Positions 53,468-62,901 of a stretch of 64,000 bases of DNA are shown piece after piece. Every line of letters starts with the position of its first letter. The first letter of the stretch is position 1. The position numbers and the translations under genes were made by a program. The notes under the pieces are model-generated. The model was given only the letters and a program-made list of their open reading frames with translations, was not told the DNA's origin and did not search any database. The stretch is from Thalassia testudinum. Lineage: Eukaryota > Streptophyta > Magnoliopsida > Alismatales > Hydrocharitaceae. Location of the stretch: contig JAZHRO010000003.1 in NCBI GenBank assembly GCA_037157565.1, forward strand, positions 45,149,001 through 45,213,000, given 5' to 3'.

Positions 53468-55156
53468 TTAAGGTTCCTCAACCAGCCGGTCCAAAGAATC
53501 CAGAGAAAAGATTTCTTCAATTAAACTATAGGTCGATCCTCTCTGGGCCTGAAAAATATCAATTTTTATTTTCTGATCTCCGAACTTCAATTCTATAAGG
53601 CCCTCCTCACAATTGATGTTTGCCTTGGCCGTAGCCAAGAAAGGTCTTCTTAAAATGATATGTGTGTTCTGGATATCTTTAGGTACTTCCATGTCAAGGA
53701 CTATAAAGTCTACTGGAAAATAAAAATCCTTGACCCGCACTATGACATCTTCCAACACTCCCTGAGGTGTCTTAACTGATCTGTCAGCTAATTGCAAGGA
53801 CACCTCGGTTGGCTTCAGATTGCCAACCTCAAAATGTGTCAGCAGAGAGGTTGGGATAAGATTGATGGAAGCACCTAGGTCAAGTAGTGCTCTATTAAAT
53901 GTGGTGTTACCTATCATGCCGGATAAGAGAGGGGTGCCTGGGTCTTTCATCTTAGTTGGGAGGGTACTAGAGATGATGGAACTAGCTTGTTCCGAGAGGA
54001 TGATTGGACTACTCCCTTTTTGAATTCTTGCTTTATGGTTAGGTGTGCATAGGTCTTTTAAAAACTTAGCGTAAAGAGGAATGTGGCGGATTGCATCCAA
54101 CAAGGGGATGTTTATGTGGACTTGCTCAAAGAGCTTAAGCAAATCCTCCTCAGGTGCCACATAGGTCTTTTTCTTTCCTTTCTCCTTCCTCTTTAAAGCT
54201 TCAGGAAAAGGTACTGGAGTGGTGATAAGAGGTTCAGTCCTAGGTAGAGGAGAAGTAGGAAGTGGAGGGGCAGAACTAGAAGTGGTAGGTGTTGGAAGAG
54301 ATGGATCTAATGTGCTTTTACCACTCCTAGTGACTATGGCATTTCGTTCAGCCCTAGAGGTAGATGGTAAATCAGTGTTAGGTAGCAGAGGTGGTTGTGT
54401 TTGTGCAAGAGAAGGGCTTGAGTCTGTGAAGAATTCAGTGTTGTGCAATGGTTGTGAAATGACATGTGCTTGGTCTTGCATTGCTGGTCTAGGTTGGACA
54501 TACCTCTGAGCAGGTATGTTCCTAGGGTTGGGTTGTGCTTGAGATGGGAGTGAATGTGGTTGACGGGACTCCGTCAAGTGTGATAGCTGAGCTCTCATCT
54601 CAGCTAAGGCCACGTCCTGTCTCTGCTGCATAGCAATATTCTGTTGTTTCATATCAGCAAGAGCTTTCATGATAGACCCCAACTTGGACACATAGTCAAC
54701 AGCGAGTAAGATGTATTCGAAGCCATCCGAGATAGGGAATGGTCCCATAAAATCAATCCAAAACATGTGAAAATTCTCACATACCAGAATCGGCTGTAAA
54801 GGCATCATGTCTCGATGGCTCATGTTGCCTAAGTTCTGGCAATGAGTACTTGTCTTACAGTGATTGTATGCATCCTTGAAAATTGTGGGCCAGTAAAAGC
54901 CACACTGGAGGACTTTTGATGCAGTTTTATGTCCTAAAAAATGTCCATCGCATGCCTGGTCATGGCAGAAAGAGAGTATGTCTTTGATTTCCACTTCCGT
55001 GACACATCGTCGATTTATTTGATCAGCACCAATGCGGAATAGATATGGGTCTTCCCAAAGGTAATACGTGGCATTGGAACGTAATTTGTCCTTCTTGGCC
55101 TTCAGCCAATCGGACAGGATCTGATGTGATGCCAAGTAGTTTACTATGTCAGCAAA
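53468..55156 (-). CDS. Chimeric open frame: Athila integrase N-terminus fused to gag C-terminus and protease
   Basis: A continuous frame of about 560 codons. From the 5' side: spacer and zinc-domain part of integrase from copy A ([28 protein letters not shown]), first catalytic segment FWIDFMGPFPISDGFEYI and LLAVDYVSKL. At about 54676-54690 this turns directly into copy B gag C-terminus (SIMKALADMKQQNIAMQQRQ, P/Q/S-rich tail, VTRSGKSTLDP, KGKKKTYVAPEEDLLKLFEQ), then protease (ALLDLGASINLIPTSLL, LQLADRSVKTPQGVLEDVIV, RRPFLATAKANINCEEG). In the normal element gag-protease precedes RT and integrase comes last, so the order is inverted by a fusion of two elements. The upstream limit is a TGA at 55154-55156; no ATG opens the frame, so translation is doubtful. 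It ends at TAA near 53468. Interpretation as recombination or template switching is inference. Confidence 0.85.
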   Translation of the reverse strand, partial: FADIVNYLASHQILSDWLKAKKDKLRSNATYYLWEDPYLFRIGADQINRRCVTEVEIKDILSFCHDQACDGHFLGHKTASKVLQCGFYWPTIFKDAYNHCKTSTHCQNLGNMSHRDMMPLQPILVCENFHMFWIDFMGPFPISDGFEYILLAVDYVSKLGSIMKALADMKQQNIAMQQRQDVALAEMRAQLSHLTESRQPHSLPSQAQPNPRNIPAQRYVQPRPAMQDQAHVISQPLHNTEFFTDSSPSLAQTQPPLLPNTDLPSTSRAERNAIVTRSGKSTLDPSLPTPTTSSSAPPLPTSPLPRTEPLITTPVPFPEALKRKEKGKKKTYVAPEEDLLKLFEQVHINIPLLDAIRHIPLYAKFLKDLCTPNHKARIQKGSSPIILSEQASSIISSTLPTKMKDPGTPLLSGMIGNTTFNRALLDLGASINLIPTSLLTHFEVGNLKPTEVSLQLADRSVKTPQGVLEDVIVRVKDFYFPVDFIVLDMEVPKDIQNTHIILRRPFLATAKANINCEEGLIELKFGDQKIKIDIFQAQRGSTYSLIEEIFSLDSLDRLVEEP

Positions 55157-55915
55157 TCATGGAAGCCCTATATCGATAGTCAGGAGGTGCTCATCAGGAA
55201 AATGTTCCGCGATGGGTCCGGAAGGGTCAATGATCTTAGAAGGAAGGCAGGACAAGTGATCAGCTACCACATTTTGTTTTCCCGCTTTGTCACGAATCTC
55301 AAGGTCAAATTCTTGTAACAGCAAGATCCATCGGATTAATCGAGGTTCCACGTCGTTCTTTGCAAGGAGATGACTCACAGCTGTGTAATCCAAGTAGATG
55401 ATAACATGGGAACCCAGGAGGTAAGATTTAAATTTTTCTAGGGAAAATACTATAGCTAGCAATTCTTTCTCAGTAACTTTGTAGTTACGCTGAGCTTCGT
55501 CAAGTGTTTTGCTAGTGTAGTAAATGACCACGGGTTTCCCGTCAATTTTCTACCCCAAAATTGCTCCTACAGCGAAGTCAGATGCATCACACGTGATCTC
55601 AAAGGGTTGAGACCAATTAAGGGACTGTAGGATCGGGGCTTGGGTAACTCGGTCATGAAGGATCTCAAATGCTTGAGTGCATTCCTTGGAGATTTCAAAA
55701 GGTACATCCTTGGAGAGAAGAGTAGTTAGAGGGTGCACGATTTTTGAAAAATCAACAATAAATCGACGGTAAAAATCGACATGCCCCAGAAAAGATCGGA
55801 TGTCCTTGATCGAGCTAGGCATAGGGAGTTTGGAAATCAAGTTAACCTTGGCTCGATCGACTTGGATGCCTTTCTCTGAAATCAAATGTCCCAGGATGAT
55901 TCCCTCAAGCACCAT
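55157..55915 (-). pseudogene. Athila copy A: RT thumb/connection and RNase H
   Basis: Same frame as the chimera downstream. 55915-55550: GIILGHLISEKGIQVDRAKV, FLGHVDFYRRFIVDFSKI, QPFEITCDASDFAVGAILG, ended by TAG (55552-55550). 55531-55157: [64 protein letters not shown]. Closely similar to copy B but clearly a distinct copy. Confidence 0.85.
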
Positions 55916-56936
55916 GAAATGGCTCTTCCCAGGAAAGAACCTGATTCACGTCAATGCATCGCCTGAGTATTTGGACCAAGTGTTGGAGGCAGTCGTCAAA
56001 TGATGCTCCAAATACTGAAAACTCATCCATGAAGACTTCCAGATAATCACCTACCATATTTGAGAATATGGCAAGCATGCATCGCTGAAAAGTCGTGGGT
56101 GCATTGCAGAGACCGAACGACATTCGTCGGAATGCGTACGTCCCGAAGGGGCAGGTGAAAGTGGTCTTTTCTTAGTCCTCTGGATGGATTGCCACTTGGT
56201 TATAACCAGAGTACCCGTCAAGAAAGCAGATGAACCTATTTCCCGCTAGTTTCTTGAGGATTTGATCAATAAACGGTAGTGAGAAATGATCCTTCTTCAT
56301 GGAGGAATTGAGTCTTCTGTAATCAATTCAGACTCTCCACGAGTTAGCTATTCGAGTCGGTATGACCTCTCTGGTTTCAGTCGTGATGATGGTGAGTCCG
56401 GCCTTCCTAGGCACAACCTGGATTGGACTCACCTAGTGATTATCAGAGATTAGGTAGATGATCCCTGCATCTAACCACTTGATGATCTCCTTTTTCACAA
56501 CCTCCTACAGTTTAGGGTTCAAATGTCTCTACATTTCTCGCGAAGGTCATGCACCCTCTTCGGTGTAGATTGGATGTGTGCAATAAGAGAGGCTTATGCC
56601 AGTTAAGTCATCGAGGGTCCATCTAATGGCTCTACGACGTTGCTGGAGAATAGTAATCAGACAGGATTCCTGGTCAGGTGTGAGTCTGGAGTTGATAATC
56701 ACAAGAAACGTCTGATTGGAACCCAAAAAGATGTACTTCAGATGATCGGGAAGGGGTTTGATTTCCAATACGGGATTATCAGCAGTAGCGGGCGGTTCAA
56801 GGTGTGTGTCAGGAACAAGGGTAGGAGTTATGGGTGTATCTAGATCAGGTTTAGACTCCTCTGTTTGCGGGTTTTGATCTTCTGGTGGTTGATCAGGGAT
56901 AATCAGGTTGTCCTCGACGTGCAGTTCATCAACCAC
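55905..56936 (-). pseudogene. Athila copy A: acidic linker and RT palm/fingers
   Basis: 56936-56547: acidic linker (VEDNLIIPDQPPEDQNPQTE), then IKPLPDHLKYIFLGSNQTF and TGISLSYCTHPIYTEEGA. The RT core between 56546 and 56124 is readable only with shifts and stops. 56123-55905: SFGLCNAPTTFQRCMLAIFS and EVFMDEFSVFGASFDD, in which the second Asp of the catalytic pair is Glu. Frame changes relative to 55915 show at least one indel. Confidence 0.8.
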
Positions 56937-56959
56937 GGCTTTGATATCACATATTTGTT

Positions 56960-57560
56960 CTATAACACCATAATTAATCCCTTATTGGGCCTTAAAGATG
57001 TCAATCTTTAGAGTTTGGTTCCCAAATTTTAATTCTATTTGACCCTCCTCACAGTTTATGTTGGCCCTAGAAGTGGCCAGAAAAGGTCTCCCTAGTATAA
57101 TTGGTGTATCCTTTGGGTTCTCAAGTTCATCGATATCTAGAACTATAAAATCCACCGGGAAGTAGAAATCTCGTACCTTAATAATGACATCCTCGAGTAT
57201 TCCTTTAGGTGACTTGATGGATCGATCAGCTAACTGCAATGTCACCTTAGTTGGTTTAAGCATGGACTCTTCAAGGTGATCAAGGAGGGATGTAGGTATT
57301 AGGTTTATGGAGGCACCTAGGTCTAATAAGGCTCTGTCGAATTAGGTATCACCAAATTTGCATGAATCAGGGGAGTACCTAGGTCTTTAGCATTGGGTAG
57401 GAGTTTACTCAAGATTACTGAGCTGGCTTGCTCTGACAGTACGATCGGACTCCCATTTTTGGTTCGCGGCTTACGTTTGGGTGTACACACATCTTTCAGA
57501 AATCGTGCGTAAGCCGGTACATGGTGGATTGCATCCATCAAGGGGATGTTTATCTAGACC
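56960..57560 (-). pseudogene. Athila copy A: gag-protease junction and protease, truncated
   Basis: 57541-57323: MMDAIHHVPAYARFLKDVC, TKNGSPIVLSEQASSVILSK. A shifted frame, 57263-56982: KVTLQLADRSIKSPKGILED, DFYFPVDFIVLD, GRPFLATSRANINCEEGQIE. The protease active-site loop lies in the broken part near 57320. Upstream a TAG precedes INIPL, and the Athila match ends near 57560; gag, leader and 5' LTR of copy A are absent. Confidence 0.8.
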
Positions 57561-58400
57561 TATTAATAGTAGACTATGGTGATGTTATGAATGTGCGGTA
57601 ATGGCGGTAATTAGGTTTGTTGAGATGTGTTGTGATTTAAAACACCAATAGTGTCATTGTAGTGAGTTGTATGGGATACCAGTCATTATAACCATTATTA
57701 TTTACTTATCTAATTTTTACTGGTTTTATTCCAGGTCATTCACTGGGAGGCAATTATTGAATTACATTGCTCTTTGATCTCAAAATTATCCTCTAATTCC
57801 AAAAAGAAGCTTTACATCCTAATAAAGAATGAATGAATGTGGACATGGTTTGCCTACTTACTAAAAATTAATTGTAATGCTTGCAAAAACTAACTATAAA
57901 CAAGTACCAAACAATTCATCACTATACTTTAAACTATGTCTTTACAGGTTATAATATTAATAATTACATGAAAGTACACACTCGACTAAGATTACATAGC
58001 ATATTAACTTAACTTACTAATCTGATACCTACAGTAACACATACAATAGTTATAGTGACAGATAAAAGCGTCGCTAGATCCCAGAAAACACTATATACAA
58101 ACTTAAGGAGGGAAACTGGGGTCTGTAGCGACGATTATGGTGACGTTTTATTCTGTTAGTAAATGTATGAGTTTATTTACATAAAAGTAATTGGTTATAC
58201 TACGTATACATATATATATAATTATATTTCTCTTGTATTTGTATTTACTTATGTATGTACATCTTCTCTCACTCTTCTCCTTCACACTAATCTTCATCAG
58301 ATGTTCTTCTTCTGTGTTTTCATTCTGCCTTAGTGAATTTAACACGCCGTGGCTGAGAGGCACTTACTATCGTCATTAGCTCTCCTTAATTAGTTAAATA
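57561..58400. other. Unassigned AT-rich DNA with an imperfect inverted repeat
   Basis: No protein recognised. At 58068-58084 and 58116-58133 two arms (GCGTCGCTAGATCCCAG and its imperfect complement) face each other; GTGACAGATAAAAGCGTCGC and TAGCGACGATTATGGTGACG resemble the subterminal repeats of CACTA or Mutator-type MITEs. No terminal repeats or target duplication could be fixed. Confidence 0.4.
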
Positions 58401-58693
58401 TGTGTTTAATTTGAGGGTGTGCTTTTCGAGGGATACACAGCACCCAGAGGGTGGGACCAAACCTCTACTAAGCATGCCCTAATTCTCATTAGGTCGCTTA
58501 ATTACATGTTTCATAACTCAGCTTAGGGCCTTCCCAGCCCACGCACACATGCCTCTCTCCCCTGGACCCCGGCCCCACAGATTATGCTCAGTATACTCAA
58601 AGGTATCGAATGTATATGTTGTTTCAGCGCCCGGTGCCTGTGACGACTATACAGCTTAAACATGAATTCAATAAATACCGATGCGCGCGTTTT

Positions 58694-58736
58694 GCAGTGC
58701 ACGATGTGGCGCTATTCGAGCGCTACATCTGCACTG
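58694..58736. other. Long hairpin
   Basis: Arms CAGTGCACGATGTGGCGCT (58695-58713) and AGCGCTACATCTGCACTG (58719-58736) pair over about 17 of 18-19 positions, with one bulged C and one G/T wobble, around the loop ATTCG. Origin unknown. Confidence 0.7.
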
Positions 58737-58771
58737 AAAAATGCGTGCAGCTGTGGGCTGAAGGAGATTTT

Positions 58772-58790
58772 GGCCCTCCATTCGAGGGCC
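58772..58790. other. Short perfect hairpin
   Basis: GGCCCTC and GAGGGCC (7-bp arms) around CATTC, 36 bp after the longer hairpin; both hairpins contain ATTCGAG across the loop and right arm. Confidence 0.7.
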
Positions 58791-58799
58791 ATAATTTAT

Positions 58800-59640
58800 T
58801 TAAAAATAAAAATAAATTACAAAAAATAAAGTATTTACATAATACTATACAATTGTTCAATTAATTTGAAATTTTAATTAAATTTACTATATAAATAAAT
58901 TCACTAAAGTAGACTATTTTTACACACTGATTTTGGTGTTTTATTGGTTAATTGCTTATAAATTAGTTACTAAATGGTCTAATTGACCTCATACAGAGTT
59001 AGAATACATATATAAGTATTTTATAGACATTTTTATTATATTTTTCCAAATTAATGTATGTGTTATTTACATTTAAATAGCAGTTTTAATTATTTTGCTT
59101 ATAAATTAAGTTAAACTTAATATAATCAGGTATAAATATACTTAAATTAGCTTAAATTACTTAAAGTATATTAGTCTTAGTATACAGGTTCAATTAACTT
59201 AATTATAATTCTAAATTACTAATTTAACTAATTTAATTTAACAACTTAGCTATAAACTTAATAAATTCATTATTTATTAAGTAAAAAGGATTAAATTAAG
59301 GTAAAAGATTTTATTTACTTATAATCTACATATACATAGATATATATACAGTTTTATAGTTTAATTTTCTTAATTATGCTATCTACTGATCTAGTTAGTT
59401 TAATAATACATATAAATTAGTTCAATTTATATATAGTTATATAATTATTGTATTTACTGTCCAAACTAGATCAAAAACCTAATTTACAGTATTCATTATA
59501 TTTACATAGTTAGTTATATAGTGTATATATATATATATACACTACCTATTTACATATATAACCTAGTATATAGCTTATGTCTAAATGAGTATACTTAATA
59601 TACAAAGTAATATATATGTACATATATATATATTTTTATT
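58800..59640. other. Very AT-rich stretch, no gene
   Basis: Dominated by A/T with runs of TATA (for example 59525-59541 and 59613-59632). Nothing coding. Could be a scaffold-attachment type region or simply decayed repeat DNA. Confidence 0.5.
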
Positions 59641-61295
59641 TTTGATCCTTTTAGGTGTTTCATTTTAATTTTTACTATTACAGATCTGACAGAATTAGGA
59701 GAGAAGAAGGGAAGAGTTGACTGAGGAGAGAAAGAGGTTTGTTTAACTGCCTTTTAAAGTTTTAACCCTTTTTATCATGTTTATGATTGCTTTCTTTCTA
59801 TATAGCATGAAATTTAGGATGTGTTTACCCACCTTAATACCGTCCTCAGTTACGTTTCCAATTTTAAATCATGTTTGGGTGGTTATTTTCAACTAAAGTA
59901 GCTGATAACAATTGAGAAGGATAAGACATGCATGCACAGAAATTAGAGTTCAGTTATTTAAACCATAAAGTTTGTATATACAAGAAATGAAATACAATCA
60001 AATGTCAGCTATGTTCAAAATAAAGTTTGCAGGGTTTTACATTAGAACCTATCTGCTACAACTTAGAACAATTAGACAATAGCAGCAACATGGACATTTC
60101 AGACCCTGCAGCAGCTCAGATCAAATTCCAAATGGTCTAACTGCTACTGCAGTTAGTCCATTTGGGATGAAATGTGAGTTGGAGAGAAGAAAAATGTAGC
60201 TGCAAGATGCAGCACTTTGCTGTGTCCATTGGGATTAGAATCAAAAATCCAAACTGAAAAAGAAAATCTCTCTCAATCCCCAATCTGACAAGGGTTTTAT
60301 TTCTCACTAAAATCACTAAATACCCCAATTCAAGGCAAAAAACCCTTATCAAAAACTTCACTTCATATTAAATCAACAAGCATCACTGATTTAAATCTTC
60401 CTAATGCTATAGATAGCATGAAGAAAGAGTTAATTCAGTCAATTAAGGTCCTTAGTTCAAATCCCAGTTTCTGAAACCTTAAGGAGTATTGAGAACTCCT
60501 TAGGTTAGGAAATCGCCAAAGAATCCATTCAAAACACACTCATGAATGCAAGATCAAACTTCAAATCACTACAGTGATTATCCTTATTTCTGACTTGCAT
60601 TCAATGCATTCAAAACTTTATCAAATCAGATCTATATATGGCTCCTCTGAGATGACTTCTGTCACCAGAAAACCTCTCAGATTCCTTGCCAACAATTAAT
60701 TCAAATTAGACTTCATTCAATTTGTCAGATCAAATAGTTAAAACCAAATTGAAGGAAAAATCCTTGAAATCCAAATTGAGGAAAAATTTGACAAACTAAA
60801 AATTTCAATTAAATCTAGGGGCTTTTGTGACCAAGAGTGAGGTGAATGGGAAGACCCTTAAGTGCTTTTTGATGCCAATTTCAGATCTGAGGTTGAAAAC
60901 CAATCAGATCTGAAATTGGGTCAGAGTGTATGGGTGGAAAGCGAGAAACAAGTCGTGGAAAATCAGAACTGGATATGAAAGTATGGAGAGGGAGATAATT
61001 TGAAAACATGGTTATATGAAATCTTCCCCTCTGATCTGGAATGATCAGAGGAGGTGAAGGGGGCGATTTAAGCCTAATTCTACTACTATAGCTACTTTAT
61101 CCTACAGCAAAATTAAACGTTACTAATTACATTAATTCTACTCTAAACCTACATAACTACAGCTACAACTAATCTGCAGAATTATAAATCTATTCTAACA
61201 GGAAGAATGGGACCTATGGGTCCTTAGCCGGTGGCTAAGGAGGAAGAAGGGAGGAAGATGACTCTGACCGGTCGATCTTTCGCTTTTAAGTCGTT
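59641..61295. other. Unassigned sequence with inverted repeats
   Basis: No conserved protein on either strand. Two clean inverted repeats: 60875-60890 with 60904-60919 (16-bp perfect arms including AGATCT) and 61028-61036 with 61043-61051 (9-bp perfect arms CCTCTGATC/GATCAGAGG). The segment ends at the LTR border 61296; TCGTT (61291-61295) would be that LTR's target duplication. Confidence 0.45.
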
Positions 61296-61691
61296 TGTAG
61301 TTTAATGTGGTGGAAAAATCGACTAATCAATTTTTAATAAGAAATAACCACTCGCTGAGGAGCGGGTCGTATCCACAGGGAGGCAATAACGTATTAAAAT
61401 TCGCGCTACTTAAAAATGTTTGTTCGTAGTCAATTTGGACAAGAACCAAGCCAAGATTGCCTTTAGATTAAGGTTTAAGCAAGAAACAATGCTGAAATGG
61501 CAATTATGAGAAACTACAGGATATTTTCCGCAATGCAGAGTGAATAGAATATGATTAAAATGTGGCAATGGCAGAAAATGTAAATTTTAATTAACGTTTT
61601 ACTGTAGCAAAACAGGGGAATTTTTCCCCGTTGTCTTGCGCGACGAGGAGCCGATGGTCGGGCGCGGGAAGCTCGAAGGAGGTCCCTTGGA

Positions 61692-62189
61692 TCAAGGGCT
61701 TCGAATCGGTGGTGGCGGCGAGTTGCGCGGCGGTCGGAGGTGGCCGGACGAGCTCCGGCGGAGGTGCTGCAGCCGGCAGCTTGCGCAGCCTGTTGGCGTG
61801 AAGTCCGCCGCCTGCTGCTGCTGCGGGGGTGGCTGCTGCGGCTGGCGTGTGCGGCTGGCGTGCGCGGTGGTCGGTTGGGCGGTCTGCAGGCAGTTGTGCG
61901 TGGGTGCGCGGAGGGTCTGCAGGAGGGTGGGCTGATCTGCAGGCATTTGGCGTGTGCGGTGGAAGGTTGGGCGGTCTGCAGGCGGTTGTGCGTGGGTGCG
62001 CGGAGGGTCTGCAGGAGGGCGCGCGGTTGTGCGTGGGCGGTGGTCTGCAGGAGGGCGCTTGCGCGGTGGTCTGCAGGCGGTTGGCGTGTGCGGTGGAAGC
62101 TGGCGTGGGCGGAGGGTCTGCGGAGGGCGCTGGCGCGGTGGAAGCTGCAAGCTGGTCTGCAGGCGTTGGAGGAGAGCGGGTAACTTCAT
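61692..62189 (-). other. P/Q/R/T-rich open frame inside LTR (probably not a gene)
   Basis: A 165-codon sense-direction frame starting MKLPALLQRLQTSLQLPP, made up largely of P, R, Q, T and H. It is produced by the GC-rich repeat region and corresponds in place to the frame at 21237-21848. No domain. Confidence 0.2.
61873..62019. repeat. 92-bp-period tandem repeat in LTR
   Basis: A 55-bp segment at 61873-61927 (starting GGTTGGGCGGTCTGCAGG) recurs at 61965-62019 with a single mismatch. Shorter GGTCTGCAGG pieces continue to about 62165. Confidence 0.85.
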
Positions 62190-62862
62190 CTTAAGTTACT
62201 GAGAGGGTGGCTGATCAGTAGCTCGGTGGTGGTGGTCTGCGACGACGGCGAGGGTGTTGCACGCTAAGGTGCTCACGGTAATGCAGGCGAGCTCCGGATG
62301 GCGGTGTGGCCTGTCACACCACACGCCCACGGTGGTGGAGACTCGCCGCCATGGTAGAGGCCGGCAGTATGGAGTGGAAGAGAGAGGTTCTCTCTGCACA
62401 GTGGTGGGTCGGTGGCGGAGGCCTCCTGAGCTCGGCTGCCTCCCTGCTCCTTTTGTAGTGTCTTGAACAAATTTGAAATCAGCGGCCGACCAGATCCACC
62501 ATATCCGCTCCCCCTTGAATGGCTCCTTCACTGCATCACCCGGGCGTTTGAGCGGCAGCCAGCAGTTCTGAAAGAAGACGAATAAAGAAAATATTATTAA
62601 AATATTAGGGTTATTTATGTATAGACCCTCAACTTCTATGTTAATAAAAACAATATACCTAATTGGTTATCTAATTAGATGAATGCTATTTTAAGCTAAT
62701 TCTAAATGCACTTAAGATATGAATGCAATGTATGGATTATGTAATTAGATTAAAACTATGAATTAATCTATTTACATCCTAATTTATACTAAATAAATGT
62801 TAGAATTAACCTAATGTGTAGGCACTTAAATACTTAAATAGCCCACAACTGTGGGCTAATCA

Positions 62863-62901
62863 AATACCCCCATGCCTAGTTTTTGCTAGTCCCTAGCAAA
62901 A
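62863..62901 (-). promoter_or_regulatory. PPT and perfect hairpin next to 3' LTR
   Basis: On + AATACCCCCATGCCTAG, then TTTTGCTA (62881-62888), loop GTCCC, TAGCAAAA (62894-62901). Same module as 31031-31067 although the LTR family differs. Confidence 0.8.

Larger units (their letters stand above)
61296..62862 (-). repeat. Athila-type 3' LTR, minus orientation (same family as 20.8 kb)
   Basis: TG at 61296 (TGTAGTTTAATGTGG) to CA at 62862; 1567 bp. Near the left end GGGTCGTATCCACAGGGAGGC (61364-61384, given in part) matches 20826. A GC-rich middle (61620-62200) carries repeated GGTCTGCAGG. The PPT and hairpin follow at 62863, so it is the 3' LTR of a unit that runs off the right side of the window. 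Confidence 0.75.

Noticed and set aside
58610..58864. 84-codon open frame starting MYMLFQRPVPVTTIQ
   Set aside because: No family resemblance, overlaps both hairpins, and ends in an AT-rich run of N, K and L codons. Most likely chance.
59641..61295. Host gene exon
   Set aside because: No frame longer than about 75 codons, no recognisable domain and no consistent splice structure.
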